DNA of 21,830 nt from contig DAON01000076.1 of NCBI GenBank assembly GCA_002501885.1, positions 4,681 through 26,510 of the forward strand. The letters are read 5' to 3'. The notes beneath the pieces were generated by a model. The model was not told the origin of the DNA and searched no databases. It saw only the letters and a program-made list of their open reading frames with translations. The position numbers and the translations under genes were made by a program. The stretch comes from Euryarchaeota archaeon UBA220 (GTDB lineage Archaea; Thermoplasmatota; Poseidoniia; Poseidoniales; Thalassarchaeaceae). Shown here piece by piece: positions 1 to 8,175 of the stretch (positions are counted from its first letter, which is position 1; the number at the start of each line of letters is the position of its first letter).

Positions 1-52
1 CCCTGATGACCCCTTGATTGCACTTTCAGAAGTCGAATCAGGCTCTGAGTAA
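1..52 (+). CDS. C-terminal end of an upstream gene (partial; possibly LSm/Sm-like protein)
   Basis: The second reading frame is open from the window edge and ends in TAA at 50-52. It gives 16 residues ending in an acidic tail (read as PDDPLIALSEVESGSE). The fragment is too short to identify by sequence. In many euryarchaea an LSm (Sm-like) gene sits directly before the eL37 gene, and here eL37 follows 65 bases later on the same strand, so LSm is the best guess from gene order only. The acidic end is not a family signature I can name. That this is a real gene end, not a chance open frame, is likely but not certain. Confidence 0.4.
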   Translation, partial: PDDPLIALSEVESGSE

Positions 53-117
53 TGCACCCTCATTGGGCAACTCTCATAACACCCCCTTCGGTCGCCGCGC
101 TGTCCTAGGTGGTAGTT

Positions 118-300
118 ATGTCAAAGGGAACACCCAGTATGGGAAAGAGACAGAAGTCCACACACATAAGGTGCAGACGCTGTGGAAGACACTCATATCA
201 CAAGACAAAGAGCGTTTGTGCCCACTGTGGTTACGGTGCTACAGCCAAGATTCGAAAATACAGATGGAACAAGCGTTCTCGTTCTATGGGCTCAAAGTGA
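118..300 (+). CDS. rpl37e: 50S ribosomal protein L37e (eL37)
   Basis: This 60-residue basic protein is the eL37 zinc-ribbon protein of the archaeal/eukaryotic large ribosomal subunit, where it binds 23S rRNA. The zinc ligands are visible as two CxxC pairs: C19/C22 (CRRC) and C34/C37 (CAHC). The start MSKGTPSMGKR and the end in a basic stretch with NKRSRSMGSK are typical, and 60 residues is the usual length. An in-frame GTG at 109 would add three residues; the ATG at 118 gives the conserved N-terminus. It lies upstream of purF on the same strand with 46 bases between, probably one transcript. Bacteria lack this protein, so it marks the contig as archaeal. Confidence 0.95.
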   Translation: MSKGTPSMGKRQKSTHIRCRRCGRHSYHKTKSVCAHCGYGATAKIRKYRWNKRSRSMGSK

Positions 301-346
301 CCCGGAAAGTGCTAAGTCCTTCACCGCCAGCGCGATGCGTTATCCG

Positions 347-1837
347 ATGTGCGGTATCATCGGTATCTTAGGACACCCACACACACAAGTAGCGAGCAGC
401 ATATACGATGGAATGCTTGTTCTTCAGCACCGTGGGCAAGACGCTGCAGGAATAGTCACTAGTGATTCGACTAATATTTACCATAGACGTGCTAACGGAC
501 TTGTCAGGGATGTTTTCCGAGCCAAGCACATGACCAAACTACACGGACAAATGGGGATGGGGCATGTTCGCTATCCTACAGCAGGTTCGAGTTCAGTTGC
601 TGAGGCCCAACCATTCTACACTAACACTCCTTTTGGAGTCAGTTTGGCCCACAACGGGAATCTAAACAACACGAACGACATCATCAACGGACTGCTTGAA
701 TATGATCACAGGAGAATCAACACTAGTTCGGATTCTGAGGCTCTGTTGAATCTGTTTGCAGCTGAGATACAAAGGTCGGTAAATGGCAGACCCGGTGGTC
801 TCGAGGCTCTATCTGAGGACGACATATTCCGAGCAGTAGAGAGGACCCATCTGAGAGTCGAGGGGAGTTACAGTGTGATTGCGATGATTACTGGATGGGG
901 ACTTATCGCTTTCAGAGATCCGCATGGGATCAGGCCTCTTTTCATGGGCCTATGTGAGAATGAAGGCTTCACTGAGAGAATCTTTGCCTCCGAAAGCGTG
1001 GCGTGCTCGGCTCTTGGTTTCACCCCAGAGCGAGACATCGCACCAGGGGAGGCCGTAATCGCGAGAGTTGACGGCTCATTCTCCGCCAAGCAGTGCCACT
1101 CAGAACCGAGCCACACTCCTTGTATCTTCGAACATGTCTACTTCGCCCGTCCTGATTCTACTATAGATGGAATCTCAGTTCACGGGGCACGTCTACGGAT
1201 GGGCGCTGCACTTGCTAGGAGAGTTCTGAAGGAGCGCCCTGACCATGGAATTGATGCTGTTATTCCTGTTCCCGACAGTGGCAGAATTGCTGCCATGGAA
1301 ATGGCCAGGTCACTAGGGGTGGATTATCGCGAGGGCTTCGTAAAGAACCGCTACATAGGCAGGACATTCATAATGCCCGGACAATCGATGAGGAAAGACT
1401 CAGTCAAGAAGAAACTCAACACAATCGACTGGGAGTTTGAGGGCAAGACTGTGATGATTGTAGATGATAGCATAGTGCGAGGAAATACCTCGAGAAGAAT
1501 CATAGAAATGGCCAAGGAAGCTGGCGCTAAGCAGGTTTTCTTTGCCTCTTCTGCACCTCCAATAATACATCCTAATGTCTACGGAATAGACATGCCTGCT
1601 CGTGCCGAATATGTTGCTCATGACCGAACTATCGACGATATCGCTGAGGCCATTGGCGCTGATTGGCTAATCTATCAGGAACTGGACGATTTAGTCAAGG
1701 CCTGCCTTAGAGAAGGCAAACTCGGTCCCGCCAATTTCGACTGTTCATGCTTCAATGGAATCTATGTTACCGGGGGTATTACTGATGAATACCTCTCAAG
1801 AGTCGAGAGTGCTCGAAACGATGCTGTCAAGACCTAA
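347..1837 (+). CDS. purF: Amidophosphoribosyltransferase (glutamine PRPP amidotransferase), E. coli-like type
   Basis: It catalyses the first committed step of purine synthesis, PRPP plus glutamine to 5-phosphoribosylamine. The protein is 496 residues. The N-terminal Ntn glutaminase starts MCGIIGI, so after Met removal Cys2 is the nucleophile; RYPTAGSSS, LAHNGNL and SSDSE follow. The C-terminal half has the PRPP loop VDDSIVRG at residues 372-379 and YFARPDS. An upstream ATG at 335 would place four residues before MCG; I chose 347 so that Cys2 can become N-terminal. The stretches PNVYGIDMP and CSCFNGIYVT, the length of about 500 and the lack of a propeptide resemble E. coli PurF. The cysteine that B. 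subtilis-type enzymes have in HPCFYGID, an iron-sulfur ligand, is Asn here, so a complete cluster is unlikely. Confidence 0.96.
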   Translation: MCGIIGILGHPHTQVASSIYDGMLVLQHRGQDAAGIVTSDSTNIYHRRANGLVRDVFRAKHMTKLHGQMGMGHVRYPTAGSSSVAEAQPFYTNTPFGVSLAHNGNLNNTNDIINGLLEYDHRRINTSSDSEALLNLFAAEIQRSVNGRPGGLEALSEDDIFRAVERTHLRVEGSYSVIAMITGWGLIAFRDPHGIRPLFMGLCENEGFTERIFASESVACSALGFTPERDIAPGEAVIARVDGSFSAKQCHSEPSHTPCIFEHVYFARPDSTIDGISVHGARLRMGAALARRVLKERPDHGIDAVIPVPDSGRIAAMEMARSLGVDYREGFVKNRYIGRTFIMPGQSMRKDSVKKKLNTIDWEFEGKTVMIVDDSIVRGNTSRRIIEMAKEAGAKQVFFASSAPPIIHPNVYGIDMPARAEYVAHDRTIDDIAEAIGADWLIYQELDDLVKACLREGKLGPANFDCSCFNGIYVTGGITDEYLSRVESARNDAVKT

Positions 1838-1884
1838 TGGTCGTGGACGCGGCAGAATGAAGTCACATCGATCAATCAGGAGTC

Positions 1885-3369
1885 ATGAGGGCCACGATCC
1901 CCCCACTAGCGGAGACCTCGGTTAATGAGGTCGTAAGGCACTGCTGTGAATTAGAAGATGGTAATTTTGCAGTGGGATTCGACTCCGGTTCTCTACAAGT
2001 TTACGGTTCCGATGGCGTAATCATAAGTACAGATGAACTGGGAGAAAAAATAGTCGGACTAGTGGAATCCCAAGAAAACATCATTGTAGCAACCAGTACT
2101 GGTGGCATCAGAGCTTTTCACACCGAACTTCTCTGGAAGTATGATATTGAATCCGGATGCGAGATGATTTTCTCCCATCCCAATGGAGTACTTGTTGCCG
2201 ACTCATCAAATATGCTACTACTAATTTCAGCACAAGGCGTTCTACTAGGTTCAATTTCTTGTAATTCTCCAGTGGCAATCAACTGTTCCGAGGGCGGCTT
2301 ATGTGCTGTCGCTTCTGAGGATGGCAGTATACTCATTCTCAATGCTTCACTGGAGATTATTCACGAGTCCAAAGCTGCTGCCGACGATGTTGAAACCGTT
2401 TCTTGTATGGAGTTCCGAAGCGACGATGTTCTTATGGTTGCTAGGAACTCATTGGGAGTAGTAGTTGACGATCGACCTGAGAACAGAATTGAGTGCTGGC
2501 ATCCTGAAAGAGGGCTACTCAACACTACTGAAGTATTTTCCAGAGTTACCAGCATGTTACCCACGGACTATGGATTAGTGGCCGGATGCTTTGACGGATC
2601 ATTGTTGAGAATGGAAATTGGTAGTAGCGAGTTAGAGGTAATCTGTCAATTTGAATATCAAGTATCCGACATTAAAAATTGGGAAGAGGACCTTCTAGTC
2701 GCCTCATGGTTTGATATTTTCAGAGTCTCAAATGATGGATCTGTATTATGGCAGTTTGAGCATCCAGGAATAGTCGACTGGGTATTGCTTCTCGAGGGAA
2801 GAGTGGCCCTCATAGGAGATGACAGAAAACAGAGAAGTAATCCCGCACCAATTGTCATAATTGACCCCGATACTCCTCCTTCGGAAGACCATTTCTCGCA
2901 CCATCTACTCGAAGAAAGAGAAGACCTCTCCGGTGCACTTTCTCCTGAAGAGGAGGCGAAAGTCATGTCCAGGCCAGAATTTAGTCTCGAATCAGAAAGA
3001 ATTCTCAAAGATCTCAATGAGGAAAGCGAAGAATATGCAATAGAAGTTGAAGCCGAGTCTGATATCTTGGAGGAACTGTCCGCTTCAGCTAGAGCAATCA
3101 ATCTGCCGCCTGTAGCTGATGCAGGTGAAGATATCACCGCCGTATCAGACGATGAAGGTAAGGCCGAGGTACTACTCGATGGCAGCGACTCTTATGATCC
3201 GGATGGCGATATAGTAACTTGGGCTTGGGAGGATGAGAGGCAGAGGGTAATCGGCAGTAACGATAGAATCAGAGTCAGACTATCGAAAGGCGTACATGTA
3301 TTCTATCTGACAGTCACGGACGATAAAGGCTCAGCGACTAAATCATCAGTAACAGTTCATGTGAAATGA
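1885..3369 (+). CDS. Beta-propeller (WD40/PQQ-like) protein with C-terminal PKD domain
   Basis: The protein has 494 residues. Residues 1 to about 330 are a series of short beta-rich units with repeated elements such as VGFDSGSLQVYGSDG, ASEDGSILIL, AGCFDGSLLRME and VSNDGSVLWQF, typical of a WD40/PQQ-like propeller. A charged linker, about 335-405, is rich in Glu and Ser. Residues 407-494 form a PKD domain: PPVADAGED, then DGSDSYDPDGDIVTWAWE and FYLTVTDDKG. PKD domains usually sit in secreted or surface proteins, yet I see no signal peptide and no membrane segment, so the protein may be cytoplasmic or use an unrecognised export route. Substrate or partner unknown. The gene lies 47 bases after purF and stops directly against etfA on the other strand. 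Confidence 0.75.
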   Translation: MRATIPPLAETSVNEVVRHCCELEDGNFAVGFDSGSLQVYGSDGVIISTDELGEKIVGLVESQENIIVATSTGGIRAFHTELLWKYDIESGCEMIFSHPNGVLVADSSNMLLLISAQGVLLGSISCNSPVAINCSEGGLCAVASEDGSILILNASLEIIHESKAAADDVETVSCMEFRSDDVLMVARNSLGVVVDDRPENRIECWHPERGLLNTTEVFSRVTSMLPTDYGLVAGCFDGSLLRMEIGSSELEVICQFEYQVSDIKNWEEDLLVASWFDIFRVSNDGSVLWQFEHPGIVDWVLLLEGRVALIGDDRKQRSNPAPIVIIDPDTPPSEDHFSHHLLEEREDLSGALSPEEEAKVMSRPEFSLESERILKDLNEESEEYAIEVEAESDILEELSASARAINLPPVADAGEDITAVSDDEGKAEVLLDGSDSYDPDGDIVTWAWEDERQRVIGSNDRIRVRLSKGVHVFYLTVTDDKGSATKSSVTVHVK

Positions 3370-4290
3370 CTACAGCTTTGCCAACTCTGTTTTGAGTGCG
3401 GGCAATGCATCTTCCCAAGTAGCAACTATTCCGTAATCAGCAACTCCAAAGATAGGAGCATCAGGATCCTTGTTGATTGCAACGATGTACTTACTTGTCT
3501 TCATTCCAGCTAGGTGCTGAATGGCCCCACTGATTCCGACTGCGATATACAGGCTCGGAGTAACTGTCTTTCCGGTTTGTCCAACCTGCATGCTATGAGG
3601 TATTTCTTCCCAAGTATCGACCGCGGCCCTACTTGCACCAACGGCGGCTCCAATCATGTCTGCGACCTCGTTTAGGTGAGAGAAGTTCGATGGCTCTCCC
3701 ATACCCCTTCCTCCTGAGATGATGATATCTGCCTCAGTGACATCTAATCTCTCGCTAGCTTTGGCGATAGCCTCCTTGACGGCTAATCCTACATCTGCAC
3801 TCTGGTTGACAGTACTTACTTCTGAAGTCCCTCCATCGGGTGCAGCATCGAATGCATTGGCTCGAAGAGTAATAACGCAAGGACCTTCGACATTCGAAGT
3901 CTCCATTGCCTTACCTGAGTAGATTGGTCTGGAGACAACTAGTCCTACTTCTAATCCAGTGGCATCTTGGATTATTGGAATCTTCCTTAGAGCGGCTAAT
4001 GAGGCAGCAATATCTCTACCTCTAGGCGATGCAGCAGCTAGTACCAAATCTCCTGTAGCCTGTGAGTCTAGAGCGGTAGCCCAAGCCCCTCCTTCATAGG
4101 TTCCGAAACAGTCTCCTTCTACAGAGATGACCTTGGAGACGCCGGAGATTGATGCAGCCTCTGATGCTCCTACTCCGCCAGGGCAAAGAACGGTGGGATT
4201 TCCTCCGATTGAAGTAGCCGCACCTACAAGTTGGGCGGTAACTGGTGTTAGTCCATCATCAGTTGAATCAGCTATTACTGTTACATCCAT
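3370..4290 (-). CDS. etfA: Electron transfer flavoprotein, alpha subunit
   Basis: EtfA holds the FAD of the ETF heterodimer, which takes electrons from acyl-CoA dehydrogenases and delivers them to the respiratory chain through ETF:quinone oxidoreductase (not in this window). The 306-residue protein carries the C-terminal FAD-binding signatures in order: SGGRG (192-196), ASRAAVD (219-225), GQTGKTV (237-243), GISGAIQH (252-259) and NKDPDAPIF (273-281). The N-terminal half is the variable alpha/beta domain. It is the second gene after etfB, nine bases downstream, with an AGGTGAT ribosome binding site overlapping the etfB stop. Co-transcription with etfB and functional pairing with the glutaryl-CoA dehydrogenase upstream are strongly suggested by order and strand. 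Confidence 0.95.
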   Translation of the reverse strand: MDVTVIADSTDDGLTPVTAQLVGAATSIGGNPTVLCPGGVGASEAASISGVSKVISVEGDCFGTYEGGAWATALDSQATGDLVLAAASPRGRDIAASLAALRKIPIIQDATGLEVGLVVSRPIYSGKAMETSNVEGPCVITLRANAFDAAPDGGTSEVSTVNQSADVGLAVKEAIAKASERLDVTEADIIISGGRGMGEPSNFSHLNEVADMIGAAVGASRAAVDTWEEIPHSMQVGQTGKTVTPSLYIAVGISGAIQHLAGMKTSKYIVAINKDPDAPIFGVADYGIVATWEDALPALKTELAKL

Positions 4291-4299
4291 TTAAATCAC

Positions 4300-5061
4300 C
4301 TAAATTACGTTGGCCTCATCTCTCAGTTTACTCACAACCGTGGCTACTGAATCAGCTCCCTCGAACTTCTGTCCAGGTGGCTTCTCCGGAGGAGGGGAAT
4401 GGCTGACCACAGTTACTCTAGATTCGCCCATTGAAACACCAAGATCTTCCGGAGAAACAGTCTCAATGACCTTCTTCTTTGCCATCATTATTCCCCTTAC
4501 ATTGGGTCTTCGAAGCTCCTCTGAGCCCTTATCGAAAGCAAATACGCAAGGGGCTGAAACATGCACTCTTTCGTCACCACCTGAACTGGCACGCAGTGCT
4601 AGATAACCTCCTGCATCAGCAGACACCTCAGATACATGAGAAACACAACTTGCCCCCATTAGCATAGCCACTCCGGGACCAGTTGAGCCCCCATTCGTAT
4701 CAGCAGCCTGTTTTCCACAGAATACAACATTACATCCTGCCCTTTCTAGAGCGGCTGCCAAGATGGACTGAATCTGAGTACTATCAATAGAATCATGGCT
4801 GTCAATTTGTACATGCATCAGCGTATCGGCGCCTACAGCGGCTGCATCAGTTAGCATCTTTCCAGCGCGAGCCGGGCCACAGGTAATTGCGACAACATCT
4901 CCTCCTCCACTCTCCTTTAGTTTTAGAGCACTCTCAAGAGCATACTCATCGTATGGGCTCATTGACCACTTACTGACTGCAGACTCATCGACTCTGCCTC
5001 CAGAAACTCCAATCTTGGCGGTTGTATCGGGAACTTGCTTGAGTAGGACACCTATTGCCAT
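4300..5061 (-). CDS. etfB: Electron transfer flavoprotein, beta subunit
   Basis: EtfB is the AMP-binding subunit of the ETF heterodimer and docks on acyl-CoA dehydrogenases. The 253-residue protein begins MAIGVLLKQVPDT, the normal family start, and shows the nucleotide-binding stretch GKQAADTNGGSTGP (116-129). RRPNVRGIMMAKKKVIE at 184-200 matches the conserved C-terminal part of the family, which carries the recognition loop. The length is usual. A good ribosome binding site, GGAGTGAT, lies six bases before the ATG. It precedes etfA by nine bases and follows the glutaryl-CoA dehydrogenase gene after 62 bases, so all three probably act together in aerobic acyl-CoA oxidation. Confidence 0.95.
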   Translation of the reverse strand: MAIGVLLKQVPDTTAKIGVSGGRVDESAVSKWSMSPYDEYALESALKLKESGGGDVVAITCGPARAGKMLTDAAAVGADTLMHVQIDSHDSIDSTQIQSILAAALERAGCNVVFCGKQAADTNGGSTGPGVAMLMGASCVSHVSEVSADAGGYLALRASSGGDERVHVSAPCVFAFDKGSEELRRPNVRGIMMAKKKVIETVSPEDLGVSMGESRVTVVSHSPPPEKPPGQKFEGADSVATVVSKLRDEANVI

Positions 5062-5123
5062 GTTATCATCACTCCGAGCGCCATTCCGGCTATCAATTTT
5101 AGGAAATCCAAGTATGACGATTC

Positions 5124-6296
5124 CTAGGGCTCTCTAGTGAAAGATTGGATGCCCGTAATGTGCCTTCCCAGAATCAAGTTATGAATATCGTGTGTTCCTT
5201 CGTAAGTCTTCACTGACTCCAGATTGGCCATGTGCCTCATTATTGGGTACTCATCCAGAATTCCGTTGGCGCCGTGAATATCTCTAGACATTCTAGCTAT
5301 TTCCAATGCGATATCGACATTGTTCATCTTTGCAAGAGAGATATGTTCCGGAATCCAAGTTCCATCGTCCTTCTTCTTTCCTAAGTGGTATGCTAGGAGT
5401 TGAGCTTTCGTAATCTCCCTGAGCATCCAAGACAATTTATTCTGTATTAGCTGGAACGAAGCTATTGGGTGGCCAAATTGAATCCTACTCAATGCATATT
5501 CTTTGGTTGAATTGAAACAAGACTGCGCAGCACCCACAGCTCCCCATGAAATCCCATATCGAGCATTATTGAGGCAACTGAATGGGCCCTTTAGGCCCTT
5601 TACTCCAGGCAGAATCCTGTCCTTGGGAATCATACAGTCTTGGAACACTAATTCACTGGTAACGCTAGCCTTCAGAGAGTGCTTACCGGTCATCTCAGGA
5701 GCTGAAAAACCAGGATCATCCTTCTCGACGATAAATCCGCGAATTACACCATCCAACTTTGCCCATACAACGGCTAAATCGGCAATTGTTCCATTGGTAA
5801 TCCACATTTTGGCCCCATTTAGCAAGTAGTAATCGCCCTTGTCTTCGGCACGAGTAATCATATCGCCGGGATTTGAACCGTAATCCGGCTCAGTCAAACC
5901 AAAGCAACCGATTAACTCGCCACTCGCCATTCTTGGTAGGTAGTGATTCTTCTGCTCCTCACTTCCAAAGTCCCAGATTGGGTACATTGCCAGAGAGCCC
6001 TGAACACTGGCAAATGATCTCACACCACTGTCTCCACGTTCCAATTCTTGGCAAATGAGGCCATATGCGATATATGACAGACCGGGGCACCCGTAACCCT
6101 TCAGAGGGGCGCCTAGAATGCCCATTTCTCCGAGGTCAACTCTCCACTTATCCGGAAATATTCCATCGCGACACGCATCCTCTATGTTTGGGATGACTTC
6201 CTTATCCACCCAATCTCTAACCATGTCGCGGACCATTTTCTCCTCCTCGGTGAGGAGGGCATCGATATCGTAGAAGTCCAATGCCTCGTATGCCAT
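5124..6296 (-). CDS. gcdH: Glutaryl-CoA dehydrogenase (acyl-CoA dehydrogenase family)
   Basis: This FAD enzyme oxidises and decarboxylates glutaryl-CoA to crotonyl-CoA in lysine, tryptophan or aromatic degradation and passes electrons to ETF. Starting at MAYEAL the protein has 390 residues. Its catalytic base is Glu366 in TYEGTHDIH, and the end LILGRHITGIQ is specific to glutaryl-CoA dehydrogenases. The family motifs KGYGCPG, ELERGDSGVRS and CFGLTEPDYGS are present; Arg93 in SGVRS corresponds to the arginine that binds the substrate gamma-carboxylate in the human enzyme. The frame is open further upstream, to 6401, but that would run into the preceding gene, and the ATG at 6296 gives the usual N-terminus. 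It is followed by etfB and etfA on the same strand. Confidence 0.92.
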   Translation of the reverse strand: MAYEALDFYDIDALLTEEEKMVRDMVRDWVDKEVIPNIEDACRDGIFPDKWRVDLGEMGILGAPLKGYGCPGLSYIAYGLICQELERGDSGVRSFASVQGSLAMYPIWDFGSEEQKNHYLPRMASGELIGCFGLTEPDYGSNPGDMITRAEDKGDYYLLNGAKMWITNGTIADLAVVWAKLDGVIRGFIVEKDDPGFSAPEMTGKHSLKASVTSELVFQDCMIPKDRILPGVKGLKGPFSCLNNARYGISWGAVGAAQSCFNSTKEYALSRIQFGHPIASFQLIQNKLSWMLREITKAQLLAYHLGKKKDDGTWIPEHISLAKMNNVDIALEIARMSRDIHGANGILDEYPIMRHMANLESVKTYEGTHDIHNLILGRHITGIQSFTREP

Positions 6297-6339
6297 GTCT
6301 GACCTATCGCGACCGCGCAGCGCAAATGAACGTTGCCAA

Positions 6340-7557
6340 CTAGCGCCCCCTCTTTTTACGCGACTCGCGTTTAGCAATCCTCTTCTCATCTGCTGTACCA
6401 AATCTCTGTGTGAACCAGTTTTGTAACCTCGGAGAGAAACTCAATACCACACTAAGAATCACCAACAGGGTAGCAACTGGGATTGCAATCAGAATCCATG
6501 CGCCTAGAATACCGCCAGGAACAGTTTCAGAGGGAGGGTGGAATTGAATCAAAGTCCCTCTGTCAGTCAGAATCCATCCACTGTCTCTATCCGTCGCCCA
6601 TGAAGATACAATCCTCTGCCCCGCTATGTTCGCATCGAAATCCTCAACATCAGAGTTCTCTAACCATGGAAATGTTGCATTATCGCTTAGATCGTGCTCG
6701 AACATTGAGAATGGAGCCGCCGCAATAATCGATCTATCTCCCCACTGCCCCGAAACTCCAGTGAATGTCCCCTCAATCTCGGTGATCTGACTAATCCCCA
6801 AGTCTGACCACCATGGTATATCGGAATTCAACAGGATAGTCCCAATATTACGATCATCAGAAATCGCTACACATCTCCCAGCATCAACAGGAGGGCAATA
6901 CACATCCTGCCAAGGATAACCAGTTCCTCCAATCCAGTGGATTTCATGATCCCTGTCAATCACTCCAATTCCATCTACAATGCTAGTAACTACACATAAC
7001 ATATGGGCAGTATGGCAGTCAATCGCTGTGATATCACTACTCCCGCGTCCCGCAATTGGGTGGACTTCTGCACCTCCATCCGCTGCAGCCCTCATCCTCC
7101 ACAACCAACCTTCTTGGCCACCAATATAGGCCCAAGAACCACCAGGATTCCAAGCCACAGAGAATAAGTCAACATTCCCGAAGTCGAGGTCTCCTCCGGC
7201 ATCAGTAATCGAGTGGTCACTGATGGCATATCTCAGAACCTCTCCATTGTCGCCGACAATGAGAGCAGTCTGGCCACCAGGGTGGAAATCGCCCGCATGC
7301 AAGTCGATATCATCGTTCCAAACTAACTCAATTCTTTCGCTTGGATTTGATGAGTCAAGCAGTTCGAGGTATGTATCGGCCCCATAGACGATAACCTTCT
7401 CTCCCGATGGATCGATAACAGCCCCTTCGATACCGAGATCCTCTTCGGCTAAACTGATTACTTTGTCAAGTACAACTGCCGATTCTGCTTGTACATGCGG
7501 CGCCAGCATCAGAGATACCAGAAGGACCGACAATACCCTTGGCGCACAGAGGTCCAT
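6340..7557 (-). CDS. Secreted membrane-anchored beta-propeller protein
   Basis: The 405-residue protein has a signal peptide (residues 1-24, hydrophobic core LSVLLVSLMLAP, probable cleavage after VQA). A long propeller-like region of WD40-type units follows, for example PSGEKVIVYG, HPGGQTALIVGDNGEVLRY and NPGGSWAYIGGQEGWLW. One transmembrane helix lies at about 349-374 and a strongly basic cytoplasmic tail ends RKKRGR. This is the layout of a type I surface protein with the propeller outside the cell. Four cysteines between about residues 175 and 230 could form disulfides. It stops 43 bases before the glutaryl-CoA dehydrogenase start on the same strand; a link to fatty-acid metabolism is not evident. 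Function unknown. Confidence 0.8.
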   Translation of the reverse strand: MDLCAPRVLSVLLVSLMLAPHVQAESAVVLDKVISLAEEDLGIEGAVIDPSGEKVIVYGADTYLELLDSSNPSERIELVWNDDIDLHAGDFHPGGQTALIVGDNGEVLRYAISDHSITDAGGDLDFGNVDLFSVAWNPGGSWAYIGGQEGWLWRMRAAADGGAEVHPIAGRGSSDITAIDCHTAHMLCVVTSIVDGIGVIDRDHEIHWIGGTGYPWQDVYCPPVDAGRCVAISDDRNIGTILLNSDIPWWSDLGISQITEIEGTFTGVSGQWGDRSIIAAAPFSMFEHDLSDNATFPWLENSDVEDFDANIAGQRIVSSWATDRDSGWILTDRGTLIQFHPPSETVPGGILGAWILIAIPVATLLVILSVVLSFSPRLQNWFTQRFGTADEKRIAKRESRKKRGR

Positions 7558-7652
7558 GTGCCTCGGACGGGCAACTTCTGTTTAGCCAGTTCGACGAACC
7601 CCGGGCCTTGAATGGCAACAGCATTCAAGAAGTGACGAGCCAGCGCCGAGCC

Positions 7653-8168
7653 ATGGAGAGATTCGATGTCAAGAGAGGACTAGTGAAGCAGGTTTCGGAG
7701 AATGGAGGACTATCGGCACTAGCCAGCGAATATTTCGACCAAGTCAATGACAATGGAGATAATTCATTCATCGGATCTCATGGAGTGATGACTTCAATCG
7801 AGGCAAACTACAACGAGAAAGGCGCACTCATTGTTGATGTCACCAATGTTCCACCAAATTTTGAGGACCCTGAAGCAGTTAAGGCCGCAATGGAAGACAG
7901 GAAAAGATGGACAACATTTCTAGATGCAGCTACTGGGTACAATTCCAAGCAGAGAGGAGACAAGGCAAAGGAATGGGCCAAGAAGGCTAGTAAGGCTAAA
8001 TCGGGGATTTCGGCGGCCCGCCATTTCATGTCAATGTCTGAAAACATATCAGAAGACCTAGTTTCTCAGGCAGAATCTATGATTACTGAGATTGAGGAAG
8101 CCCTTGAGCAGGGAGACAATACCAAGGCTGCCGGTAGGGCCGAGAAGTTAGCGAAATTGCTTGATTGA
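7653..8168 (+). CDS. DUF5611-like archaeal protein of unknown function
   Basis: A 171-residue protein starting MERFDVKRG. The pattern of a beta strand with a KRG start, a short VxxSIEAxYNEKGALIVDV stretch, and then FLDAATGYNSKQR followed by a lysine-rich helix matches, from memory, the archaeal DUF5611 family, whose members carry an analogous TGYTxKER motif. Residues about 115-171 add a second helical, charged segment likely to form a helical hairpin. The frame is open back to 7539, but the upstream part overlaps the divergent surface-protein gene and looks non-coding, so I chose the ATG at 7653. It ends eight bases before the TyrRS start and is probably co-transcribed with it. No function can be assigned. 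Confidence 0.65.
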   Translation: MERFDVKRGLVKQVSENGGLSALASEYFDQVNDNGDNSFIGSHGVMTSIEANYNEKGALIVDVTNVPPNFEDPEAVKAAMEDRKRWTTFLDAATGYNSKQRGDKAKEWAKKASKAKSGISAARHFMSMSENISEDLVSQAESMITEIEEALEQGDNTKAAGRAEKLAKLLD

Positions 8169-8171
8169 GGT
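8167..8171 (+). promoter_or_regulatory. Ribosome binding site of tyrS
   Basis: GAGGT, complementary to the 3' end of 16S rRNA, ends four bases before the ATG at 8176 and overlaps the stop codon of the preceding gene (TGA 8166-8168). It favours 8176 as the TyrRS start over the in-frame TTG at 8161. Confidence 0.6.
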
Positions 8172-8175
8172 TAGT

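Noticed and set aside
18..371. 117-codon open frame over the eL37 gene and the start of purF
   Set aside because: It overlaps eL37 almost completely in another frame, and the translation shows no family resemblance; eL37 with its zinc cysteines is clearly the real gene.
2658..3137. 159-codon minus-strand open frame inside the propeller-PKD gene
   Set aside because: Serine-rich translation typical of the antisense of an acidic coding region; the plus-strand protein has clear propeller and PKD motifs.
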